A DNA stretch of 64,000 nucleotides from positions 1-64,000 of IMG/VR virus record IMGVR_UViG_3300027849_000012, one strand, 5' to 3'. Each line of letters begins with the position of its first letter. Position 1 is the first letter of the stretch. This document shows, in pieces, positions 17,033-24,757 of the stretch. This DNA is from a virus. The translations under genes were made by a program, and so were the position numbers. The notes beneath the pieces are model-generated. The model was not told the origin of the DNA. It saw only the letters and a list, made by a program, of their open reading frames with translations, and ran no database searches.

Positions 17033-17719
17033 TTATCCAAACTTCGCTGCAAACTTTTTAAGTGGGATAGTATCGAATCCACCAAACTCATCTTCAACCC
17101 TATATGATAGTTTACCACCACTAATTAGTGGTTTTGCACTATACAATTTACCATCTTTAGCTCTTAGGCCCGTGACTTCAGACCCCTTTATAGAAACACC
17201 TTTCATCTTCGGAGCTTTAGCTTCGTCAACTTCAACTGATTCTTTAACTATTTTGATATCTTTTCCAGGCACTCCGTTGGCTTCCTTACCATCATCTAAA
17301 TCAATATCGAAGGACTTATCAGCACCTTTAAACTTGCCATTGTCCATTTGTCTAATGATGCCTTCTTTTCCAGCAAAGCGACCTTTAGTAATTTTCACTC
17401 GGCTGCCTAATTTTTTTGCTTCTTCAACTTCAACCGATTCTTTTACATTCTTACCCTTTTTAATTATATCTTGCGCAGTTCTTTTATCGAACCCCAAGCC
17501 TAAGTCATCGGTATCTGTTATCCAGTTCATCAGTTCTTTTTCAGAACCGGTAACTTTAAGGGTTCCTTTCTTTTTGTTATAACCGTCTACATACACACCA
17601 AAGTCAGCCTTGATATCACCGGACAATTCTCTATCTGGTCGATCCTGATCCCAGTCCACTTCAACCTGTTTATAGGCTTCGGGTAATATGCTTTGTCTAA
17701 CTTCATTAAATTTTTTCAT
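17033..17719 (-). CDS. Probable internal protein with KOW-like domain and repeated protease-site linkers
   Basis: 228 aa. It starts MKKFNEVRQSILPEAYKQ, a capsid-targeting-like peptide with LPE/A as probable gp21 site. Two near-identical linkers follow, VKESVEVEEAKK and VKESVEVDEAKA, separating a KOW-like segment (GSRVKITKGRFAGKEG) from a C-terminal beta-rich domain ending in PLKKFAAKFG. The linkers look like further processing sites, so the product may be cut into two or three mature peptides inside the head. Confidence 0.65.
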   Translation of the reverse strand: MKKFNEVRQSILPEAYKQVEVDWDQDRPDRELSGDIKADFGVYVDGYNKKKGTLKVTGSEKELMNWITDTDDLGLGFDKRTAQDIIKKGKNVKESVEVEEAKKLGSRVKITKGRFAGKEGIIRQMDNGKFKGADKSFDIDLDDGKEANGVPGKDIKIVKESVEVDEAKAPKMKGVSIKGSEVTGLRAKDGKLYSAKPLISGGKLSYRVEDEFGGFDTIPLKKFAAKFG

Positions 17720-18153
17720 TTCTTTATAGTCCTCACTATTTTGCTTGTTAGCATTTTAATAGCAGTCATATAGGCAAAACCTAGTCCGAAAACTGCATGG
17801 AATGTATGATTCTTTTCTATTTCTGATTTAGGTCCTAACTTCTTGGTCCAGTTATCTACCCACTCGCCTTTGTATCTTAATACAGCATGGGATACTTTCC
17901 ACTTACTCGGGCCAACTAAACAAATACCAGCTTGATGGGTGATTAACATCCACCACATTTTAAGGTGTGATTCTCCACATAGTCTATATAGAACAGACAA
18001 TGCATAGTCTTCACAATCACCTACATACTTACCTGCTGCGTCTTCTGAATAGATAATCTTCCAAGCATCTTTCATACCATACTGCTCTGAATCCAATCTA
18101 TACTTCCATTTAGCATTGAAAGCTTTTACTATCTTCTGGTCGTCTTTATTCAT
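17716..18153 (-). CDS. Transglutaminase-like cysteine peptidase family protein
   Basis: 145 aa. GDCEDYALSVLYRL is the Cys motif of bacterial transglutaminase-like cysteine proteinases, KVSHAVLRYKGEWVDNW supplies the His and the Asn/Asp partner. A hydrophobic segment lies near the C-terminus (FHAVFGLGFAYMTAIKML). Could cleave or crosslink protein in the host envelope or virion. The ATG at 18153 overlaps the previous stop as ATGA; an in-frame ATG at 18174 is unlikely. Confidence 0.7.
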   Translation of the reverse strand: MNKDDQKIVKAFNAKWKYRLDSEQYGMKDAWKIIYSEDAAGKYVGDCEDYALSVLYRLCGESHLKMWWMLITHQAGICLVGPSKWKVSHAVLRYKGEWVDNWTKKLGPKSEIEKNHTFHAVFGLGFAYMTAIKMLTSKIVRTIKK

Positions 18154-18818
18154 TTTTTCTGGCCCTTTATCCATTTTACTGCTATAGCATTTTCTGGAGC
18201 CTTAGAGGCCCAGTTTTTTATATCCTTGAATGCTTCTAATGTTGAGGTTTCTATATCTGAACCCTCAGAGTTATCAAGAATAATCATACGGTTACGGAAC
18301 AAACCCTGGAATTTACCAATGTTCTTTTGAACATCTTTCCACATTTTACCTACCATATCATCTGGTAGAGAACGTGGTCGGTTATTATTTCTAGTCATTG
18401 CCGTTTCTAAATCTGTGTTTACAAATATCATGTGCACAGAATATCCTAATTTTCGTACCTCATCAACTTGTTTCTTAATCTTTGCGTAGTCTTTACCAGT
18501 ACCATCTACTACGATACCCATTCTACCCTCTAAAGCTCTGGTCATTATTTTACCAGTTAATGCTTTAGCGCCTGCTCTTACTGCCTGACCTTGCGCGGAT
18601 GCAATATCCTCTGGGTCAGTAGTAAGGCCTGCCTTTTTCAAGCCCTTTTCAAAAGCATCATCAGAGTTAATTAATCTAAACCCTAGTGCTTTCAGAGCAG
18701 TCTTACCTACAACAAATGACTTACCCGAACCCGGGCCGCCTGCAAGAAATACTGCTTTAAATATAGAAGGATCATTAACACCTTCCATTAAATTAAAATG
18801 TTCTTTGAATGTATCCAT
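18150..18818 (-). CDS. P-loop kinase (zeta-toxin-like) with capsid-targeting-like N-terminus
   Basis: 222 aa. The first residues MDTFKEHFNLMEG match the pattern of neighbouring putative capsid-targeted proteins (site after LME). A kinase domain follows with Walker A AGGPGSGKSF, DGTGKDY and a helical lid with RNNNRPRSL. It belongs to the AAA_33/zeta-toxin-like small-molecule kinases; the substrate (nucleotide, sugar or RNA end) is unknown. Its start codon overlaps the preceding stop. Confidence 0.75.
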   Translation of the reverse strand: MDTFKEHFNLMEGVNDPSIFKAVFLAGGPGSGKSFVVGKTALKALGFRLINSDDAFEKGLKKAGLTTDPEDIASAQGQAVRAGAKALTGKIMTRALEGRMGIVVDGTGKDYAKIKKQVDEVRKLGYSVHMIFVNTDLETAMTRNNNRPRSLPDDMVGKMWKDVQKNIGKFQGLFRNRMIILDNSEGSDIETSTLEAFKDIKNWASKAPENAIAVKWIKGQKK

Positions 18819-19039
18819 TATTTAAGATCGTATCTGTAAGTTTTGCCTTTGGCCTGTTTGTCCTTAGACACTTTATACTTAACATGTCTTGCTAGGTTAT
18901 TAACAAATTCAACATCACCCTTCTTTAATGCGGCCGCAATTACTGGTATAAGTTTCACTGCAATAGATTTAGCAATGTCATTATCAGCCATTACTAATGG
19001 TGCCTCTTCTATTCCTGTTTGCTCTAAAAATGTTTTCAT
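18818..19039 (-). CDS. Small internal protein with capsid-targeting-like N-terminus
   Basis: 73 aa. Starts MKTFLEQTGIEEAPLV, very close to T4 internal-protein leader peptides (MKTYQEF...), with IEE/A as likely gp21 cleavage site. The mature part would be a basic helical domain ending in KTYRYDLK. Overlaps both neighbours. Function unknown. Confidence 0.72.
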   Translation of the reverse strand: MKTFLEQTGIEEAPLVMADNDIAKSIAVKLIPVIAAALKKGDVEFVNNLARHVKYKVSKDKQAKGKTYRYDLK

Positions 19040-20082
19040 TTCTTACCTTGGGCAGATTTAATTTCAGCATCAGTTGGAGCATCCGGATGTCCCTTAGGGT
19101 TCATCTTTTTACCGCTCTTCTTTTTCTTACGGATATTGTCCCACAACCCTTTCTCATTCATGTCTTTTGTCATATCACTAAATGATTTGAGTACATTTCG
19201 TTGTGGCGTTTCAGATGGGGTAACTGTCTTATACTTGTCAGTGACTTTCTTTTCACCAACTCCACCACAATTCTCAACCAATTCAACTTGATCTAGCCAC
19301 ACTCTTTTCTTCCAAGCGCCGAACTCAACCACTAGATAATTAGTCCCACAAACTAGAATGTTACCAACATCTGATGTTTCCTTAAGCACTACTTCATCAC
19401 CTACCTTGAATAGTTTACCCTCAACATAGTCCTCTCGGGTATCTGATACCTTAGGTAGTTCAATGTGCTCTCTCTTGGCTTCTGATGTAAGACCCATTCC
19501 CTTTCTTACTGCTTTATATAATTCTTTAGGATCTGCGCCGGAAGGAACACCTTTAGCAAATGTTTGAATTGAACCTTCACCTGCAGCTTGTCGCATTTTT
19601 GATGCGGACATACCTGAAACACCTTCTGCATCGGGATCTCTTTCTCCGGCAGAGATGACTTTAATTCCATCTTTGAATTCATAAAACCCGTGCCGAGATT
19701 TAACTCCGTTATACTTGTTTAATAGAATCTCGAATTCGTTAACTCTATCAGACCCAGCAACCATTTGGACTGCAGTATAACCTTGGTCGTATAATTTAGT
19801 AGCAATATCCATAACGTGTCTGACATCATTATCTGCCATAACACTTCTAGCATGTTTAGGGAACATCTTTCGCACGAACTTGATTTTATCTTTAAATGAT
19901 AGAGGATTCTTTTTAGCATCCTGAGACTTGGAAGCATATATGCGGTATGAGCCACTGGATACTTCTTTCAACTTATTGAAAAGTTTTTCATGGCCACTTG
20001 TTGGGGGATTAAACCTGCCAAAAACAAACGTGATTTCACCCTTTGCTTCTGCGATATATTCACTAAAACCTTTTATACTCAT
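19036..20082 (-). CDS. NMNAT-like nucleotidyltransferase with capsid-targeting-like N-terminus
   Basis: 348 aa. After a leader-like MSIKGFSEYIAEA (IAE/A site), FVFGRFNPPTSGHEKL is the HIGH-type nucleotidyltransferase motif and VSGMSASKMRQA the ISxTxxR-type motif, as in nicotinamide-nucleotide and pantetheine adenylyltransferases. A beta-rich C-terminal domain (KVGDEVVLKE...VVEFGAWKKRVW) follows. Substrate is not decidable. Known as a conserved T4-like marine phage protein; here it lies in the late virion-protein block. Confidence 0.75.
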   Translation of the reverse strand: MSIKGFSEYIAEAKGEITFVFGRFNPPTSGHEKLFNKLKEVSSGSYRIYASKSQDAKKNPLSFKDKIKFVRKMFPKHARSVMADNDVRHVMDIATKLYDQGYTAVQMVAGSDRVNEFEILLNKYNGVKSRHGFYEFKDGIKVISAGERDPDAEGVSGMSASKMRQAAGEGSIQTFAKGVPSGADPKELYKAVRKGMGLTSEAKREHIELPKVSDTREDYVEGKLFKVGDEVVLKETSDVGNILVCGTNYLVVEFGAWKKRVWLDQVELVENCGGVGEKKVTDKYKTVTPSETPQRNVLKSFSDMTKDMNEKGLWDNIRKKKKSGKKMNPKGHPDAPTDAEIKSAQGKK

Positions 20083-20456
20083 TATATAATTCCTTCGGAA
20101 GCATCTTTATTCTTCTGCAGCTTGGCCTTATCTGCAGCTTTGATTTTAGGCAGTAACTTCTTAGCTATTGCCGCTATCTTACCTTTCATTTTATCTAGTT
20201 TCTTTTCTAGTGCTTCACGCGCTGGAAAGGATAACTCGTCCTTACTCTTACCTTTTAGGATCTTTTGTGTCAGAAGGTTTCTGGCAGCTTTAATGGCACG
20301 GGATTTTAATTGTTCGGGGGTAGCTGCACGCTTGGCAGCCTTTTTTCGGCCCAGGGCTATTTTACCTTTATTCTTCCTAAAGGTAGCCTTAGCTTTTTGG
20401 CGCTGGGCCATTGACATGGCTTCAGTAACGCCTGAGTGCTCTTTGAATGTTAACAT
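20082..20456 (-). CDS. Very basic internal protein with capsid-targeting-like N-terminus
   Basis: 124 aa. Starts MLTFKEHSGVTEAMSM (VTE/A site), then an extremely Lys/Ala-rich helical region (for example GRKKAAKRAATPEQLKSR). Composition resembles histone-like or T4 internal proteins that bind packaged DNA. Its stop (TAA) shares a nucleotide with the next gene's start (20082). It would be expected inside the capsid. Confidence 0.75.
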   Translation of the reverse strand: MLTFKEHSGVTEAMSMAQRQKAKATFRKNKGKIALGRKKAAKRAATPEQLKSRAIKAARNLLTQKILKGKSKDELSFPAREALEKKLDKMKGKIAAIAKKLLPKIKAADKAKLQKNKDASEGII

Positions 20457-20473
20457 AGTATCCTCGGTTCCAT

Positions 20474-21718
20474 TTAGTTGGGGCTATCCCAACCTTTTAT
20501 AATATCTTTGCTAAAGTTGTTTGCAGAAAATTCCATTCTGTCCACAAGTTTAACAGCTCCACCTTCCATACGATCTATAGCTACAAAACCTTCGGGGTTG
20601 GTAACCTTAAATCCGGATTTAGTCTTAACAAACGTAGATATTTTACTTAGTTTGTTAAGTTTATTTATAATAATTAATTTACTATCCACCACACTATTCT
20701 GTAAATCGAAGACTTTTTGTAAGTTAGATTGGTTGGAACTACTAAAAAACTTCAACAATTCATCACGTTTTGTAATTTGAGCAGATTTACCTTTTTGAGA
20801 AGAACGCTTATCTATCTCCTTTGCGTATCGGTCTTTAACAAACTTTATTAGACCTGTAACATGAGATTTAGTGTTGGTTATCCTTGCGCCGTCGCGCACC
20901 ATTTTATTATTCCACACATTAATAACTAAGTTTAATTCTTTATTGGCCTGTAGCTCTTTCAGAATTGGAGCTGATACTTGTCTAAACAGTTTACCAGCTT
21001 CAGATAAATGTGCGTTTATACTAGCAGTTTCATCTGCTGTGAGTGTTGCCGTACCGGATAAATCGTCCAGTGTAGCATCTTGCATCCATACGTCGTTAGA
21101 TGATTTCAATTTAGGCACAATTAACTTACCAAAGGAAGCTTGCATTGTTTCAAACGAGTCCCCAGTATAAATTGTGTGCCACACAACCCCGATCTTAGCT
21201 CTTTCAATTGTTTTGGCGAGATCAGATCCCTTAGGCACTGCATAAGCAATAGTATTGGGATGAAATACAATGTGTTTGACTCCATCAATTATTTCAGTCT
21301 TGAGGTCACTCTTATCAAACATGAAGTCACCTTGGATTACACCCTTAACACCTAAAGGTTTGATATAATCATATGCCATTTTTAATTTCTTGGATAAGTC
21401 ACCTGAAGTATCTGCGTCTATGTCAGCATGAGACTTATATATTTTAGGGTTAGCATTAAAGATTCCTTTCTTAGCAACAAAGAATTCTCCATCAGATGGA
21501 TCTTCTCCAGCAAAGACTGCCGGTGCTCCGTCCCATTTAACCGTAACGTCAACCGAGGACTTTGAACTACCCGATAACATATCTCGTAATGATCTCAGAG
21601 CTAGAATGGCTTGCCTGGCACCACTTACTCCACCATCAATAATTAAATCCTCAATATGGGTCATGTGGCCGGTGTTTTTACTAGCGGCTTCGTGCAAGTG
21701 TCCTTTTAAAGTTTTCAT
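20474..21718 (-). CDS. DUF6267-like protein with ligase-type KxDG motif
   Basis: 414 aa. The N-terminus MKTLKGHLHEA resembles the neighbouring leaders (LHE/A site). VTVKWDGAPAVFAG contains the KxDG motif of the ATP/GTP-dependent nucleic acid ligase superfamily, and GVIQGDFMFD and GFVAIDR may be later motifs. Proteins of this type are known from T4-like marine phages as structural or hypothetical. If active, it would be a nucleotidyltransferase or ligase delivered in the capsid. Confidence 0.7.
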   Translation of the reverse strand: MKTLKGHLHEAASKNTGHMTHIEDLIIDGGVSGARQAILALRSLRDMLSGSSKSSVDVTVKWDGAPAVFAGEDPSDGEFFVAKKGIFNANPKIYKSHADIDADTSGDLSKKLKMAYDYIKPLGVKGVIQGDFMFDKSDLKTEIIDGVKHIVFHPNTIAYAVPKGSDLAKTIERAKIGVVWHTIYTGDSFETMQASFGKLIVPKLKSSNDVWMQDATLDDLSGTATLTADETASINAHLSEAGKLFRQVSAPILKELQANKELNLVINVWNNKMVRDGARITNTKSHVTGLIKFVKDRYAKEIDKRSSQKGKSAQITKRDELLKFFSSSNQSNLQKVFDLQNSVVDSKLIIINKLNKLSKISTFVKTKSGFKVTNPEGFVAIDRMEGGAVKLVDRMEFSANNFSKDIIKGWDSPN

Positions 21719-23184
21719 TTATACATACTCTTAAATTCTTTTGTCATTACAGCATTGAAATTGGGGGCCGATGTAAATGAACCCTTATATCTTAATATGA
21801 TATTACATATAGTCACCGTACCAATTTTTAAATCGAACTTTAAGTTAGCAGCCTTTGCACCAGGTTCGAATGCTTGTTTAGCACCTGGTGTAAATATGAT
21901 TGCCGGTTCACCACCAGAGAATAGCTCATCTAATTGACTAGTCACTGAGTCGATGTTTTTATATTCACCTGTCTCAACTACTACTCCTTTTTTAGGGCCG
22001 TAGTCTCCTATTCCTGTTACTAAGGTAAAATCAAAATCAACCTTTTGCAAGTCCTTTAAGTCAGCTTTAAATATTAACTGCACCAACTGGTTTGCAATGA
22101 GGTCACTATTATCAATTATAGTCTTACCCATAGTGGCGAATAATGTTCTCTTCCCCTTTAATACTCTATTGATTAAAGCATTAGGAATTCTTTGGATATA
22201 CTGTTTCCAGTTTTTATTTGTGGGTTTATCTTTCTTCATATCCTTAATCATATCTGGAGATAGGACCTTAAGTCTAGCAGCTAATTTAATAACATGCAAG
22301 TAGAAATCTCCAGCATCTTGTTCTATACCAGCTCGGACTTTTATTAACTCAGGTGAACTAGTTAACATACTAGTGAATGCTTTATTGATCAAGGTAGGAT
22401 CAGTTTCTGTTGTTCGTTTCTTTTTCTTTAGTGAAACCCCAAGATATTTCTTGCCCTTGCTTAATATGAAATCAGATGAATTGAAATCCTTCATGCCATA
22501 TTTGGTCACCTGAAAGTCAGTGACATCATCATCCCAAGCTTGGCCTGTGAGATAAGCGATATCGGAGTTATCCCAACCATTATCATGTATCACCTTAGCA
22601 GCTGATATGGCTTGACACATATTACCATAGTCGCCCACTAATGAATCAATTTGGCCTTGTTTAGCACCTTTGACATTTTTTAATTTACTACCGACAAGTT
22701 CAATTAGTAAATCCATTTCATTAGAATTAGTAGGAACAGTCTTGATAACATTAGAGGGAAGAGTGCATAGAATTGCAGTCATTAATTCGTTTGGATCATC
22801 TCCAAAGGAACTTTGTTTACCCGAGGGCCGTACATTCACATAGATGGTTTTACTTAAACCGTCATATTGGATTGCATAATCCTTTTCTTTTCTGGATCCC
22901 GGGACTTTGCCTCTGGACAATTCGGGGTGAGCATCAATAAGTTGGTTGGCTAGAGCAGTAAACTTCTCTCTACTCTTATCATCAATTAGTTGTGATATGG
23001 CTAACCTTGAGCCAGTTTGTTTCTTAGGTCTTGTATCATATTCGATTTCAGAGTTAATTGATCCAATAGCATCGTCTATATCTGATAACAAGTCCAGGGC
23101 AAACTTCTTTTCATTGCCCGAAAATTCGAGATTCTGTAAATCTTCGCGGACTTGTTCTCTTCTGTGTTGAACAAACTTTTTCAT
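21715..23184 (-). CDS. Large conserved virion-block protein, possible PD-(D/E)XK-like fold
   Basis: 489 aa, first gene of the late block. N-terminus MKKFVQHRREQVREDLQNLE is helical and starts like the neighbouring leaders. Around the middle, DFNSSDFILSKGKKYLGVSL followed by KKKKR has the spacing of a degenerate restriction-endonuclease-like D-(S)xK core; this is only a suggestion. The remainder is unrecognised. It overlaps the next gene as ATGA. Confidence 0.65.
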   Translation of the reverse strand: MKKFVQHRREQVREDLQNLEFSGNEKKFALDLLSDIDDAIGSINSEIEYDTRPKKQTGSRLAISQLIDDKSREKFTALANQLIDAHPELSRGKVPGSRKEKDYAIQYDGLSKTIYVNVRPSGKQSSFGDDPNELMTAILCTLPSNVIKTVPTNSNEMDLLIELVGSKLKNVKGAKQGQIDSLVGDYGNMCQAISAAKVIHDNGWDNSDIAYLTGQAWDDDVTDFQVTKYGMKDFNSSDFILSKGKKYLGVSLKKKKRTTETDPTLINKAFTSMLTSSPELIKVRAGIEQDAGDFYLHVIKLAARLKVLSPDMIKDMKKDKPTNKNWKQYIQRIPNALINRVLKGKRTLFATMGKTIIDNSDLIANQLVQLIFKADLKDLQKVDFDFTLVTGIGDYGPKKGVVVETGEYKNIDSVTSQLDELFSGGEPAIIFTPGAKQAFEPGAKAANLKFDLKIGTVTICNIILRYKGSFTSAPNFNAVMTKEFKSMYK

Positions 23185-23204
23185 TATAACTCCTATAAAA
23201 TACT

Positions 23205-23233
23205 ATTATACCACAAAAAAGTGTTAATGTATA
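23205..23233 (-). promoter_or_regulatory. Weaker sigma70-type promoter
   Basis: Minus strand -10 TGGTATAAT with an imperfect -35 (TATACA) at 17 nt. Lies between the late box (23236-23243) and the gene at 23184. Confidence 0.5.
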
Positions 23234-23235
23234 TC

Positions 23236-23243
23236 TATTTATA
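23236..23243 (-). promoter_or_regulatory. T4-type late promoter (TATAAATA)
   Basis: TATAAATA on the minus strand, 52 nt before the first gene of the putative internal-protein block (23184). It supports late, virion-type expression of that block. Confidence 0.65.
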
Positions 23244-23261
23244 ATAAAAAAAATCTTAATT

Positions 23262-23432
23262 TTACCTCTCGCCACAGTTAGGCGTTACAGCCCCATCTTT
23301 ATCAACATTGACAATTTTAATTTCTTCCAATTTATCAAGCATCCTTTTGGCGCCTTCCTTAATACCAATAGTGTATGAAGTATACGCTAGGCCTGTTCCA
23401 CAAAACATGAATATAATTGCTAAAGGATCCAT
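23262..23432 (-). CDS. Small membrane protein
   Basis: 56 aa. One N-terminal transmembrane segment (LAIIFMFCGTGLAYTSYT), then a charged helix and a short tail with PNCGER. The start overlaps the preceding stop as TAATG. Function unknown; small single-pass proteins like this are usual in T4-like phages. Confidence 0.65.
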   Translation of the reverse strand: MDPLAIIFMFCGTGLAYTSYTIGIKEGAKRMLDKLEEIKIVNVDKDGAVTPNCGER

Positions 23433-23587
23433 TATACACCTCTTTCAGATATTGAAGCAGTATTGCCGTTTTCTTCCATTCTGTCTTTAAATACTGTTGC
23501 GGCTTCTAGATCTGCAAAAATATAATCTGCAAGAAGCTCACCTTCGGGTGTTTGAGCAATTACTCTATATGCGGTTGATTTTGTCAT
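23432..23587 (-). CDS. Small conserved protein
   Basis: 51 aa, MTKSTAYRVIAQTPEGELLA at the start, predicted beta-alpha. Begins inside the end of the dCMP deaminase gene (23-nt overlap) and ends at a TAATG junction. Unrecognised. Confidence 0.6.
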   Translation of the reverse strand: MTKSTAYRVIAQTPEGELLADYIFADLEAATVFKDRMEENGNTASISERGV

Positions 23588-24026
23588 TTACAAACTCCAA
23601 TATAATGTCACAGTTTTCTAAGAATTCCCGGCCGACACCAACAGCCGCAATATAATCAGTCTTTACATACACGTGGGTAATCCCACTCTGGTATATCAAT
23701 TTAGCACAATTAATGCAAGGCATGTGAGTGCAGAATAGTGCAGCACCCTTTGAACTTTCCGAACTCATTGCTACTTTTGAAATAGCATTTGATTCGGCGT
23801 GAATGACTTCTGGTTTAGTTTTAAGTGAATCTTTAGTGGGTCGACCAGTAAATGGAACATGATCTTCACACTCGTTAGTCCAACCACTAGGCATACCATT
23901 ATAGCCGATAGAGATGATGCGATCATCTTTCACAATAATCGCACCAACTTGAGCTCTCTTGGCCGTACTTAAACGCGCAAATATGGACGCGGTGTCCATA
24001 AATGCATATTTAAACTTATCTTTCAT
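23565..24026 (-). CDS. cd: dCMP deaminase
   Basis: 153 aa. Zinc-dependent conversion of dCMP to dUMP, feeding thymidylate synthesis by ThyX in the neighbouring operon. Zinc motifs VIHAESNAI and MPCINCAKLI are intact, and the N-terminus DTASIFARLSTAKRAQVGAI is typical. The ATG is at 24026, directly after the dsbA stop. Confidence 0.93.
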   Translation of the reverse strand: MKDKFKYAFMDTASIFARLSTAKRAQVGAIIVKDDRIISIGYNGMPSGWTNECEDHVPFTGRPTKDSLKTKPEVIHAESNAISKVAMSSESSKGAALFCTHMPCINCAKLIYQSGITHVYVKTDYIAAVGVGREFLENCDIILEFVNDKINRI

Positions 24027-24281
24027 TTAGAGCGCTTCCATCAAAGCTTCAACATCCTCAATCTCACCAAGAAGTTCTGCCATGTTTTGCTTATGGAATA
24101 TTCGAGCCATCTTACCTAATACCTTCTTAGGTACATCAACTGCATCTGCTAGATCCATAATAGCCTCTTTAACAAACTCTCGTTCGGATTCTTGTCGGCT
24201 GTACGAGTTACTAATTTCTTGCATTGCCCCTTTAATCTTAGCAATGTCTGCTGGACTGCTCGGGATAATAATATTGCTCAT
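24027..24281 (-). CDS. dsbA: DsbA-like dsDNA-binding late-transcription regulator
   Basis: 84 aa from ATG 24281 (GGAG upstream). The C-terminal helices (VPKKVLGKMARIFHKQNMAE) match the T4 DsbA pattern (GxxGKMFNRLLALYHKDN in my memory). T4 DsbA binds double-stranded DNA near late promoters and aids late transcription. Start overlaps previous stop as ATGA. A longer start at 24410 lies inside the neighbour and is rejected. Confidence 0.7.
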   Translation of the reverse strand: MSNIIIPSSPADIAKIKGAMQEISNSYSRQESEREFVKEAIMDLADAVDVPKKVLGKMARIFHKQNMAELLGEIEDVEALMEAL

Positions 24282-24502
24282 GCTGCATTCTCCATATATT
24301 TTGATGCGGGTTTTAGTTCTATGAATTTTCTTCTCGACTTTGAGAAGCCCTTCATAGGTTTGGTGAACTGGGTGTATTTCTTTGATACGGTTGAACGGAA
24401 ACCAACGCAATGGCCTTGGTCGTTCAGGATATAGGTATGATTCAGCACTTTGTAGCCGACTTCATCCCATGATGTTATTTCTTTAAAAGCCTTTAATACC
24501 AT
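24278..24502 (-). CDS. Hypothetical protein
   Basis: 74 aa from the ATG at 24502, with AGGA upstream. Starts MVLKAFKEITSWDEVGYKV and is beta-rich and basic toward the end. Unrecognised. First gene of the operon behind the promoter at 24534-24562. Confidence 0.6.
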   Translation of the reverse strand: MVLKAFKEITSWDEVGYKVLNHTYILNDQGHCVGFRSTVSKKYTQFTKPMKGFSKSRRKFIELKPASKYMENAA

Positions 24503-24533
24503 AATGTAGTTCCTAATCACTTAATAAGAGTAT

Positions 24534-24562
24534 ATTATATCACACTAAAACACTCTTGTCAA
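24534..24562 (-). promoter_or_regulatory. Strong sigma70-type promoter
   Basis: Minus strand consensus TTGACA, 17-nt spacer, TGATATAAT extended -10. Among the best matches in the window. Drives 24502-23262. Confidence 0.85.
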
Positions 24563-24565
24563 CAC

Positions 24566-24742
24566 TTATTTACATCTTTTTAAAAATATATTACCCGATG
24601 GAGTACTAGTTAACTCAAATTTATCACCTAGTTGATACCCTTTGGGCATCTTCAACACCTGATTCTTCTCCCATTCATTGTCCTCATCTACGAAATGGAT
24701 ACCTTCGTCTGTGATTTCAAATTTGTAATCAATGTATAACAC
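24566..24742 (-). CDS. Small protein with GTG start
   Basis: 58 aa, beginning with GTG at 24742 (VLYIDYKFEITDEGIH), acidic, with GYQLGDKFELTSTPSG. AAGGA lies 7 nt upstream of the GTG. It follows the tRNA-Arg gene by 15 nt and overlaps the next operon's promoter at its end. Unrecognised, moderate certainty that it is translated. Confidence 0.5.
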   Translation of the reverse strand: MLYIDYKFEITDEGIHFVDEDNEWEKNQVLKMPKGYQLGDKFELTSTPSGNIFLKRCK

Positions 24743-24757
24743 CTTATGTTCCTTATT

